NCBI GenBank assembly: GCA_937895845.1
Contig: CALBLK010000050.1
Span: 1-10,670, forward strand
Length of the DNA stretch: 10,670 nucleotides
Direction of reading: 5' to 3'
Source of the DNA: an uncultured Prevotella sp.
GTDB taxonomy: Bacteria > Bacteroidota > Bacteroidia > Bacteroidales > Bacteroidaceae
Positions 1 to 6,277 of this stretch are shown here, piece after piece. The position numbers and the translations under genes are program-made. The notes under the pieces are model-generated. The model did not search any database. It saw only the letters and a list, made by a program, of their open reading frames with translations, and was not told the DNA's origin. The stretch's first letter is position 1. Each line of letters opens with the position of its first letter.

Positions 1-139
1 CAAGTAGGTTCATAATCCATATGTTTATTGTCTTGCGCCTCATATCCTGCACAAATTGTTCCAAAACGTGGCTATGGGGCAACTTGGCAGTTTAAACTTT
101 GCTAATTTGGCAGCATGCGGACATTCATTTTATTATTTG

Positions 140-457
140 TCACTCCCCCACCCCCCATGCTTCCACGCTAGAGAAGCATATGTCTATAGTCCATCCGATG
201 CACGAACCAACCGCAGCAATCCACCAAGCGACATTATATCCAGCAGTACTGTTAGTCGCCTTGAAAAGGACATCGCTATCGAAGAGATGTCTCACCAGAT
301 TTGGCAAGAAAAATATGCCATGCGCCAAACCATCACGCCACTCATACTGCTCGACACCACTGATATTGACAAACCATATTGCTGCCAACAACACTGCTAT
401 AGGTCGCCAAGGCAAAAACATGAAGGCTGCAACCATAAATCCAAAGAATCTATCCAT
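140..457 (-). CDS. Putative small inner-membrane protein, function unknown
   Basis: This 105-residue ORF reads as a small membrane protein. A long hydrophobic stretch runs from about residue 4 to 32, broken by one Pro-Trp-Arg-Pro turn. A weaker one lies at about 43-59 and a clear Trp-rich one at about 74-95 (YNVAWWIAAVGSCIGW). I do not recognise a family. The ATG at 455-457 is the only good start; the leader is AT-rich without a Shine-Dalgarno, as is usual in Bacteroidota, and I see no convincing promoter. The C-terminus is encoded by a G-rich tract (six G, T, five G) that is unusual for the neighbourhood. The gene points away from the IS and ends 139 nt from the window edge. Two plus-strand ORFs overlap it, but their products have no domain-like character. 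The call rests on the coherent hydrophobic pattern only, so it may be spurious. Confidence 0.5.
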   Translation of the reverse strand: MDRFFGFMVAAFMFLPWRPIAVLLAAIWFVNISGVEQYEWRDGLAHGIFFLPNLVRHLFDSDVLFKATNSTAGYNVAWWIAAVGSCIGWTIDICFSSVEAWGVGE

Positions 458-543
458 ATTGTAAATTGTATTAACCTTAATTCCGCAACACTATTATAAA
501 TTAAATTTTTTAAGTTCTTGAGCAACAAAAAGTTGCCCAGGAT

Positions 544-574
544 TTTGCCATGTCGAAGAATTCACTTATCTTGG
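544..574 (+). promoter_or_regulatory. Candidate Bacteroidota promoter spanning the IS left junction
   Basis: TTTG at 544-547, a 19-nt spacer, then TATCTTGG at 567-574, which differs from the TAnnTTTG consensus at one position. The last two bases of the -7 box are the first two bases of the IS (573-574). It points into the element and could have driven the transposase. A second -7-like TACCTTTG lies inside the element at 626-633, only 4 nt before the first transposase ATG, but without a good -33 box. Sequence match only. Confidence 0.4.
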
Positions 575-595
575 CTCACCTGCAAAGTTCCGTGT
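573..595 (+). repeat. Left terminal inverted repeat of the IS
   Basis: It begins GGCTCACCTGCAAA and is the inverted counterpart of 2096-2118 with 3 mismatches in 23 bp (positions 3, 15 and 16 from the tip). Similarity stops at once outside position 573, which sets the element boundary. Confidence 0.88.
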
Positions 596-637
596 AAAAG
601 CAGTTCCATATTCAAGACAAGTCACTACCTTTGAACT

Positions 638-1066
638 ATGGATACGAACAACAATTTTGAGTTTCTGGCAAGTTACATTCTTCCAGAGAGCATCCTTGAC
701 TGGTTTGAGTATGTCAAGGTCATCGAAGAAGCTGTTGAGCCGAAGAAGGACGAGCTGTTCAAGTCGCGGCTTCACATATATCTTGACGAGCGTGACAATC
801 GCACGAGTGAACATCTGTTTCTTACTCCCAATGGTTTCACAGAGCCGACGGAGGTGGCAGACTTCCCGATTCGTGACTGCAAGGTGATGCTTCACATCCG
901 CAGGCGCAGATGGAAGGACGAGGCCGGTCACAATGTCATCCTGAACATCTATCCAATCGCAGCAGAAGGCACCCGCTACTCGGAAGAGTTTGCGGCTTTT
1001 TTAAAAGGGAGTGCTGGATACGACTCCGGTGACTTCGAGACACTTGGCCCGATACTATCTGATTGA
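638..1066 (+). CDS. ISAon1-type transposase, N-terminal reading frame (orfA)
   Basis: This 142-residue frame encodes the N-terminal region of an ISAon1-type ISL3 transposase, which presumably recognises the element ends. Its conserved core runs from the start (FEFLASYILPE) through a basic HIRRRRWK segment near residues 90-97 to GTRYSEEFAAFLK at about 111-123. Beyond that point the frame is probably not meaningful. The natural continuation (VLDTTPVTSRHLARYY, then the DDE domain) lies one frame further on, and the switch point is the T6-A4-G3 run at 997-1009. The last 19 or so codons are therefore likely a frameshift tail. The ATG at 638 is chosen because it opens the conserved region. The frame itself has no premature stop. 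Confidence 0.75.
   Translation: MDTNNNFEFLASYILPESILDWFEYVKVIEEAVEPKKDELFKSRLHIYLDERDNRTSEHLFLTPNGFTEPTEVADFPIRDCKVMLHIRRRRWKDEAGHNVILNIYPIAAEGTRYSEEFAAFLKGSAGYDSGDFETLGPILSD
997..1009 (+). other. Homopolymer run at the orfA/orfB frame switch
   Basis: The run T6-A4-G3 lies where the N-terminal frame must pass to the DDE frame. In the first frame it reads GCT TTT TTA AAA GGG. The second frame is closed just upstream by TAA at 1002-1004 and opens with a possible GTG start at 1011-1013. Dropping one base, for example one G of 1007-1009, joins the frames as AFLKGVLDTTPVTSR. It could be a programmed +1 shift or transcriptional-slippage site, or an indel. Confidence 0.55.
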
Positions 1067-2091
1067 CGGGGACAATCTCGGACGTGCGTACAAATATCAT
1101 TTGAGCGGATTTCCGGAATGGGACCAGAAGGGGCACGCAGGCGACTGGATGCTGCTTCCCGACAATCTCGGCAAGAACCTGAGCATAGACGAGACCTCGC
1201 TTCAGGACGACCTGTTCACATTCCTGTCCAACAAGGACGGCCATTGCAGGCAGGGGACGATAATCGCCGCCGTGCGAGGCACGAAGGCAGAAGATGTCAT
1301 CAAGGTGCTGATGCAGCTCCCAGAAGAGGAAAGGCTGAATGTCGGGGAAGTGACGATGGATCTGTCCGCAAGCATGCAGGACATTGCCACTGCGGTCTTT
1401 CCGAATGCCACCACCGTTCTTGACTGCTTCCATTTCATCAAGCGCTGCAACGATGCCATCAAGGAGATGCGCCTCAAGTCCAAGCGCGAAGCCCAGGTTG
1501 ACAGCAGGCGTGAGGAACGCAAGTTCCGCGAGAGGAGGAAGCGAAACGGATATCATCGCAAATGGTACCGCAAGAAGCATCCGAAAACCTACTCGGGCAA
1601 AGCCAGAGGCCGCAAGCCGGCACGCAAGAACGAGAAATACAGGCCGCCGGTGTTGAGCAACGGGGATACCGTGATTGAACTGCTCGCTTGAACGAAGCGC
1701 TCGTTGACGCAGAACCCCGAGAAATGGTCGGGAAAACAGAATGAAAGAATGACGCTTGTGTTCGAGAGATATCCCAAAATCAAGGACGCTTACTGGCTCG
1801 TAAACCAATTGCGCTCCGTCTTCCGCAGCAAGACGCTTGACAGGGAGTCGGCCAAGCCCAAGTTTGAAGAATGGTATAAAGCGGTGAACGTATGCCCTTC
1901 CAGAGAAGTGAAGGCTGCACGTGACACCATCAAATCAAGGGAAGACAATGTGCTTAACTACTTCGTCAATCGATCCACCAACGCCGCCGCTGAATCATTG
2001 AACTCAAAGTTGAAGTCCTTCCGTGCACAGCTCAGGGGGAGTAAGTGATCTTCCCTTCTTCATGTTTAGACTAAGCAAAATCTTTGGATAG
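1011..2091 (+). pseudogene. ISL3-family DDE transposase (orfB), broken
   Basis: This is the catalytic part of the transposase (DDE_Tnp_ISL3 type). The visible triad is Asp in LSIDET (codon 1188-1190), Asp in VTMDLSASM (1359-1361) and Glu in TNAAAESLNSKL (1992-1994). The second Asp is followed by the typical VLDCFHFIKRCNDA block and then a strongly basic insert. Two lesions break it. TGA at 1689-1691 interrupts the frame within ...IELLA-stop-TKRSL..., most simply a CGA (Arg) to TGA transition. A five-G run at 2035-2039 shifts the frame to an early stop at 2046-2048. With one G fewer the frame continues as RGVSDLPFFMFRLSKIFG to TAG at 2089-2091, an ending that fits against the right repeat. The stop precedes the catalytic Glu, so the truncated product should be inactive. 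Confidence 0.88.
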
Positions 2092-2095
2092 TCTC

Positions 2096-2118
2096 ACACG
2101 GATATTTGCAGGTGACCC
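2096..2118 (-). repeat. Right terminal inverted repeat of the IS
   Basis: Read on the complement it begins GGGTCACCTGCAAA and matches the left repeat at 20 of 23 positions. It starts 4 nt beyond the reconstructed transposase stop at 2089-2091, the tight packing expected of an IS. Confidence 0.88.
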
Positions 2119-2193
2119 ACAATTTGACTCCAATTTGACTCCAACAAGTCTTTATCACCAGATTCCTCCTTTGAAACCTTTGTCCGTTAAAAG
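2119..2193. other. IS right flank with tandem AATTTGACTCC repeat
   Basis: Immediately outside the IS, an 11-bp unit AATTTGACTCC occurs twice in perfect tandem (2121-2131 and 2132-2142), followed by AACAAGTC. Its TTGACTC core recurs as another tandem pair upstream of the tRNA promoter. No gene is apparent here and the role is unknown. Confidence 0.6.
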
Positions 2194-2230
2194 AACGTCC
2201 CGCTCTGATGTTGCCAGGCGGGACGTTTTT
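2188..2230. terminator. Bidirectional intrinsic terminator
   Basis: A perfect 10-bp GC-rich stem (AACGTCCCGC at 2194-2203, GCGGGACGTT at 2218-2227) encloses a 14-nt loop. On the minus strand it is followed by CTTTT, so it ends the peptidase operon 27 nt after the stop codon. On the plus strand it is followed by a T run (2226-2230), so it should also stop transcription coming from the IS side. Confidence 0.88.
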
Positions 2231-2253
2231 GGTCTTGAATGTTAGTGCTGCTG

Positions 2254-4290
2254 TCACCAGAGTGATATGCGGTCTTTCTTGTCAACATAGAGTTTGCTGC
2301 CGGGCTTCACGCCAAAGGCTTCATACCACGCATCAATATGTGGCAGTGCTGCGTTGACACGCCATCTGCCCAGCGCATGGGGGTCGCTCTTGGTGCGGTT
2401 GCGAATTTCCTCGTTGGTAATATTAGCAGCCCACACGCCAGCATAGGCCAGGAAGAAGCGTTGCTCAGGAGTAAAACCGTCAACAATACCGAGTGGTGCA
2501 TGTGCAGTGGCGTGCTTAAAGGCATTGAACGCCACTTGCAGCCCTCCATGGTCGGCCAGGTTCTCACCGAGAGTGAGTTTGCCGTTGCCCTTGAGACCTG
2601 GAAGCACTTCGATGTTGCTAAAGAAGTTTGCACACACGTTGGCCCGCTCGGTAAAGCGCTTGGCATCATCGGCAGTCCACCAGTCGCTCAAGTTCCCATT
2701 CTTGTCGTAGTGACGGCCTTGGTCGTCAAATCCGTGAGTCATCTCGTGGCCGATAACCACGCCTATGGCTCCGTAGTTAAATGCATCGTCGGCTGTCGGG
2801 TCAAAGAATGGCGCCTGCAAGATGCCTGCGGGGAAGCAAATCTCGTTGGTTGTAGGATTGTAGTAGGCATTGACTGTCTGTGGTGTCATATGCCACTCGT
2901 CACGGTCAACAGGCTTGCCGGCCTTGTTGTTAACTGCCCATGCAGTCCAGAATTTGCGGCATTCCTCAACATTTTCATAGTAGGACTTAGCGGGACTGAT
3001 GGCCAATGCGCTCATGTCAATCCACTTGTCTGGATAGCCTATTTTCACATAGAACGAGTTGAGCTTGTCAAGAGCTTTCGCCTTGGTCTCGTCGCTCATC
3101 CACTCCTGCGCCTTGATACGCTCGGCCAGCGATGCCTGCAAGTTGCTGACAAGAGTCTTCATACGCTCCTTTGACGACCGGGGAAAGTATTTTTCCACAT
3201 AGATACGGCCCAGAGCCTGGCCCATGGTGCTTTCAGTCTGACTTGTGGCTCGTTTCCACAGAGGGAACATTTCCTTGCGGCCCGACAGAGTTTTGCCAAA
3301 GAAGTCGAACTGTGCCGCGGCTACCTCGTTGCTCAAATAGTTGGCCGAACTCATGATAACCCCCCACTCCATATAGTCGCGGTACTCATCGGCTGTCATC
3401 GAGGCTATCAGTCTGTCTGCCGCTTTCAAGAAGTCTGGTTGCCCAACAATCAGCTGCTGTATATATGCCGTCCTTATTCCTGTGGCATTGGCCTGACGTT
3501 CCAATTGGATATGCGGGTAGTTTTTGTCGAAGTCTGCCAGTGACATCTTGTTGTAATTGGCTTCCGGGTCGCGTAACTCGGCCATTGACTTGGACGCCTT
3601 GGCCAGTTCAGTTTCCAATTTCATCACATTGTTCATCTTGACCTCAGCTTTAGTCTTACTGAAGCCAAATATCTGAAACATCCTAACAATGTGTTTCTTA
3701 TAAGACTCGCGTATAGCGGTTGTGGCCTCATCGGTGTCAAGATAATACTCTTTTTGCCCGAGCGTAATTCCACCTTGAGAGATGTTAAGGATGTTGACGG
3801 ATGCATTCTTTTCATCGGCACCAAGGTAGGTGTTGAAGAACTCGTTGTCACCATAAGCCATCATCTGTAACTGTATTTCAAACAGACTGCTCACAGTCTT
3901 AGCTTTCTCCATCTGCAAGATGCGGGCCATGACAGGCTTCACGCCCTCCTTGTCGCGGCGGGCAGAATCCATCGCCAACTTGTAAAAGTCGCTGAGCTTC
4001 TGTTCAATAGTTCCTTTCTTGTAGCTTCCCTTAAGCAGTTCGCTGAGAATGCCGTTCACACGCTTGTTGTTGTTCTCGCCCAGCTGGTCAAAACTGCCAT
4101 AACGCGAGTAAGCCGGAGGCAGCGGGTGGTTCTTCATCCATCCGCCACAGGCAAACTGGTAAAAGTCGTCTGCCGGTTTGGCAGTTTGGTCAAGGTTAGA
4201 CATGTTGATGCCTGTATTGAACTGCTGCGCCGAAGACGTGGTGGACATCGTGGCAAAGGCTACAATTGGCAGAATACTTTTCATGTTCAT
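2254..4290 (-). CDS. pepO: Secreted M13 family zinc metallopeptidase (PepO/neprilysin-like)
   Basis: A 678-residue M13 endopeptidase that hydrolyses oligopeptides, predicted to act in the periplasm or outside the cell. It begins with a signal peptide of about 21 residues (hydrophobic ILPIVAFATM, then STTSSA before QQ) with no lipobox Cys, so it is not a lipoprotein. The N-terminal M13 domain spans roughly 35-420. The catalytic domain carries the substrate-binding motif NAYY (474-477), the zinc motif HEMTH (H515, E516, H519), and GENLADHGG, which gives the third zinc ligand E576 and D580. The family ending is present as VNAALPHIDAWYEAF and DRISLW. Length is normal and all key residues are in place. 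It starts 19 nt after the ABC-F stop and is last in the operon, followed by a strong terminator. ATGs at codons 1 and 3 are both possible. Substrate cannot be told from sequence. Confidence 0.95.
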   Translation of the reverse strand: MNMKSILPIVAFATMSTTSSAQQFNTGINMSNLDQTAKPADDFYQFACGGWMKNHPLPPAYSRYGSFDQLGENNNKRVNGILSELLKGSYKKGTIEQKLSDFYKLAMDSARRDKEGVKPVMARILQMEKAKTVSSLFEIQLQMMAYGDNEFFNTYLGADEKNASVNILNISQGGITLGQKEYYLDTDEATTAIRESYKKHIVRMFQIFGFSKTKAEVKMNNVMKLETELAKASKSMAELRDPEANYNKMSLADFDKNYPHIQLERQANATGIRTAYIQQLIVGQPDFLKAADRLIASMTADEYRDYMEWGVIMSSANYLSNEVAAAQFDFFGKTLSGRKEMFPLWKRATSQTESTMGQALGRIYVEKYFPRSSKERMKTLVSNLQASLAERIKAQEWMSDETKAKALDKLNSFYVKIGYPDKWIDMSALAISPAKSYYENVEECRKFWTAWAVNNKAGKPVDRDEWHMTPQTVNAYYNPTTNEICFPAGILQAPFFDPTADDAFNYGAIGVVIGHEMTHGFDDQGRHYDKNGNLSDWWTADDAKRFTERANVCANFFSNIEVLPGLKGNGKLTLGENLADHGGLQVAFNAFKHATAHAPLGIVDGFTPEQRFFLAYAGVWAANITNEEIRNRTKSDPHALGRWRVNAALPHIDAWYEAFGVKPGSKLYVDKKDRISLW

Positions 4291-4309
4291 TTTGTTGTAT
4301 GTTTATGAT

Positions 4310-6268
4310 TTAATGTATTAAGTTTTCTATTTTTTCCTGTTCTTCCATGAGCTGCGTCCACCGCTCCTCCTCCTGTTCAAGGCTGCGCTTGGTCATGGTA
4401 TACTCGGTGACAAGCTTCATGTCCGAGGCGTTTCCCGGTTCACAGAGGACTTCGTCCAGTTCGGCAAGCCGCTTCTCGTAGGTGGCCACCTTGGCCTCCG
4501 ACTCCTTGACAGCTTTTTCGGCCCGGCTTCTCTTCCTCATCCACTCCTTGCGCTCTTGATAGGCCATAGCTCCAGTCTCCGCTGTGGCGTTCTTGGACGC
4601 TGGCGGGGGGGCGGGCGATGTGGCTTTTGCCAGGGACGAGGGCTGAACGGTAGCATCATGCCTTGCGGCCTCACGTTGCAAGTAGTCGCTAATGCCTCCC
4701 AAATGTTCAACCACCTTGCCTCCTGCAAACTCATAGACCTTGTTCACCAGGCCGTCAAGAAAGTCGCGGTCGTGGCTCACAATGATGGCAGTGCCGTCAA
4801 AAGCCTTGACAGCCCCCTTCAGCACATCCTTTGATGACATGTCAAGGTGGTTAGTGGGTTCATCGAGCACCAGCAGGTTGACCGGCTCAAGCAGCAGACG
4901 TATCATGGCCAGCCGGCTGCGCTCTCCACCGCTGAGCACCTTTACTTTCTTCTCGGAAGCCTCTCCGCCGAACATGAAAGCGCCAAGGATTGACTTGATT
5001 TGCAAACGCACTTCACCAGTGGCCACGCGGTCTATCGTGTCAAAGACTGTAAGTTCTCCGTCAAGGAGCTGAGCCTGGTTCTGTGCAAAATAGCCAATCT
5101 GTACCTGATGGCCAATCTTCAAACTGCCGTCAAAGGGTATCTGCCCCATGATGCATTTGACCAGTGTCGACTTGCCTTCGCCGTTTTTTCCGACAAAAGC
5201 CACTTTCTCCCCACGCTTAATGGTGAGGTTCACATGGCTGAACACTGTGTGGGTGCCGTATGTCTTGCCAACGTCGTCACAGATGACAGGATAGTCGCCG
5301 CTACGCAGACAGGGCGGGAACTTGAGGTGCAGTGCGGAGCGGTCTTCCTCGTCTATCTCAATGGGTACAATTTTCTCTAACTGCTTGATGCGGCTCTGCA
5401 CCTGTACTGCCTTTGTGGGCTTGTAGCGGAAACGTTCGATAAAGTCCTTTATGTCTGCAATTTCTTTCTGCTGGTTCTCGTAGGCGCGCAGCTGTTGCTC
5501 ACGGCGCTCAGCACGTAGCTTGACATACTCATCGTAGCGCACCTTGTAGTCAATCACCTGACCGCAGGAGATTTCTAACGTGCGGTTGCACACATTATTG
5601 ATAAAGGCGCGGTCATGGCTTACCAGCACAACAGCCTTGGCCGACTGCGCCAAGAACCGCTCCAGCCACTGTATGCTCTCAATGTCAAGATGGTTGGTTG
5701 GCTCGTCGAGCAGCAACACATCGGGCTTTCGCAGCAGCATCTTGGCCAATTCAATGCGCATACGCCATCCGCCACTGAACTCGCTGGTAGGACGGTCAAG
5801 GTCTGTGCGGCTGAACCCCAGTCCACAGAGTGTCCGTTCTATTTCGGCCTCATAGCTGTCGCCACCCATTATCTGGAAGTGTTCATGCTCGGTGGCGAAC
5901 CGCCTCACAAGGTCCATGTAGCTGTCGCTCTCACAGTCTGTCCGTTCGGCCATCTGCCGCTGCATCTCTTCAAGGCGGCGCTTGGCTTCCACAGTCCCGG
6001 AAAATGCCTTGCGAGCCTCCTCTCTAACAGTGGTGTCATCCTGAAGCACCATCACCTGTGGAAGGTAACCTATCTCTGTGCCGGCTGACACTGACACGGT
6101 GCCGGCTGTTGGTGCCTGCTGGCCGCAGAGAATCTTGAGCATTGACGACTTTCCGGCACCGTTCTTACCCACAAGCGCGATGCGGTCATTGTCGTTAATC
6201 ACAAAGCTGGCATTGGCAAACAGAGGTTTTGCCCCGAACTCTATCTTTAGTCCTTCTACTGAAATCAT
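4310..6268 (-). CDS. ABC-F family ATP-binding cassette protein
   Basis: A 652-residue soluble protein with two ATPase domains and no membrane segment, the ABC-F plan; such proteins bind the ribosome and modulate translation. Domain 1 has Walker A GKNGAGKS (34-41), signature FSGGW (164-168), Walker B LLLDEP (185-190) and SHDR (217-220). The inter-domain linker (about 235-310) is charged and helical, the region that reaches toward P-site tRNA in characterised ABC-F proteins. Domain 2 has Walker A GKNGEGKS (360-367), LSGGE (445-449), LVLDEPT (466-472) and SHDR (498-501). A Pro/Ala-rich spacer (about 540-565) leads to a C-terminal coiled coil (about 566-652), as in Uup- and YheS-type members. Both catalytic Glu residues are present. 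It begins 9 nt after the RSH stop. Housekeeping translation factor or antibiotic-protection protein cannot be decided; the operon position favours housekeeping. Confidence 0.95.
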   Translation of the reverse strand: MISVEGLKIEFGAKPLFANASFVINDNDRIALVGKNGAGKSSMLKILCGQQAPTAGTVSVSAGTEIGYLPQVMVLQDDTTVREEARKAFSGTVEAKRRLEEMQRQMAERTDCESDSYMDLVRRFATEHEHFQIMGGDSYEAEIERTLCGLGFSRTDLDRPTSEFSGGWRMRIELAKMLLRKPDVLLLDEPTNHLDIESIQWLERFLAQSAKAVVLVSHDRAFINNVCNRTLEISCGQVIDYKVRYDEYVKLRAERREQQLRAYENQQKEIADIKDFIERFRYKPTKAVQVQSRIKQLEKIVPIEIDEEDRSALHLKFPPCLRSGDYPVICDDVGKTYGTHTVFSHVNLTIKRGEKVAFVGKNGEGKSTLVKCIMGQIPFDGSLKIGHQVQIGYFAQNQAQLLDGELTVFDTIDRVATGEVRLQIKSILGAFMFGGEASEKKVKVLSGGERSRLAMIRLLLEPVNLLVLDEPTNHLDMSSKDVLKGAVKAFDGTAIIVSHDRDFLDGLVNKVYEFAGGKVVEHLGGISDYLQREAARHDATVQPSSLAKATSPAPPPASKNATAETGAMAYQERKEWMRKRSRAEKAVKESEAKVATYEKRLAELDEVLCEPGNASDMKLVTEYTMTKRSLEQEEERWTQLMEEQEKIENLIH

Positions 6269-6277
6269 TGCTAAACA

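Larger units (their letters stand above)
573..2118 (+). mobile_element. Decayed ISL3-family (ISAon1-type) insertion sequence
   Basis: A 1546-bp element is bounded by imperfect inverted repeats of 23 bp (573-595 and 2096-2118). The outer bases are GGCTCACCTGCAAA on the left and GGGTCACCTGCAAA on the complement of the right; 20 of 23 positions match. It contains only transposase reading frames: an N-terminal frame (638-1066) and a DDE frame (1011-2091). Length, the two-part transposase and the catalytic motifs fit the ISL3 family, ISAon1-type group common in Bacteroidota. ISL3 elements normally duplicate 8 bp of target. The flanks here (CTTATCTT on the left, ACAATTTG on the right) do not match, so the duplication has been lost or the ends have recombined. 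The body is visibly more GC-rich than the AT-rich flanks. An in-frame stop and an indel in the DDE part mean this copy should be unable to move by itself. Confidence 0.9.

Noticed and set aside
1..43. Minus-strand ATG at 41-43 opening a frame (MRRKTINIWIMNLL) that leaves the window
   Set aside because: Only 14 codons are visible, with no promoter or ribosome-site support, so it is too short to call a gene.
161..176. G6-T-G5 tract (minus strand) at the end of the small membrane gene as a phase-variation tract
   Set aside because: The runs are short and lie at the last codons, where slippage would barely change the protein.
522..536. Small hairpin GCAAC-AAAAA-GTTGC left of the IS
   Set aside because: The stem is only 5 bp and has no terminator tail. 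It is too weak to assign a role.
558..563. GAATTC here and again at the last six bases of the window
   Set aside because: Two copies of a six-base site in 10.7 kb is close to chance. It may reflect how the source fragment was bounded but has no biological meaning I can support.
936..1808. 290-residue minus-strand open frame across the IS
   Set aside because: It lies antisense to the transposase, crosses both of its frames, and has no family-like motifs. It is a shadow of GC-rich coding sequence.
2338..3174. 278-residue plus-strand open frame inside the peptidase gene
   Set aside because: It is antisense to conserved M13 catalytic sequence, with no start signal or domain character.
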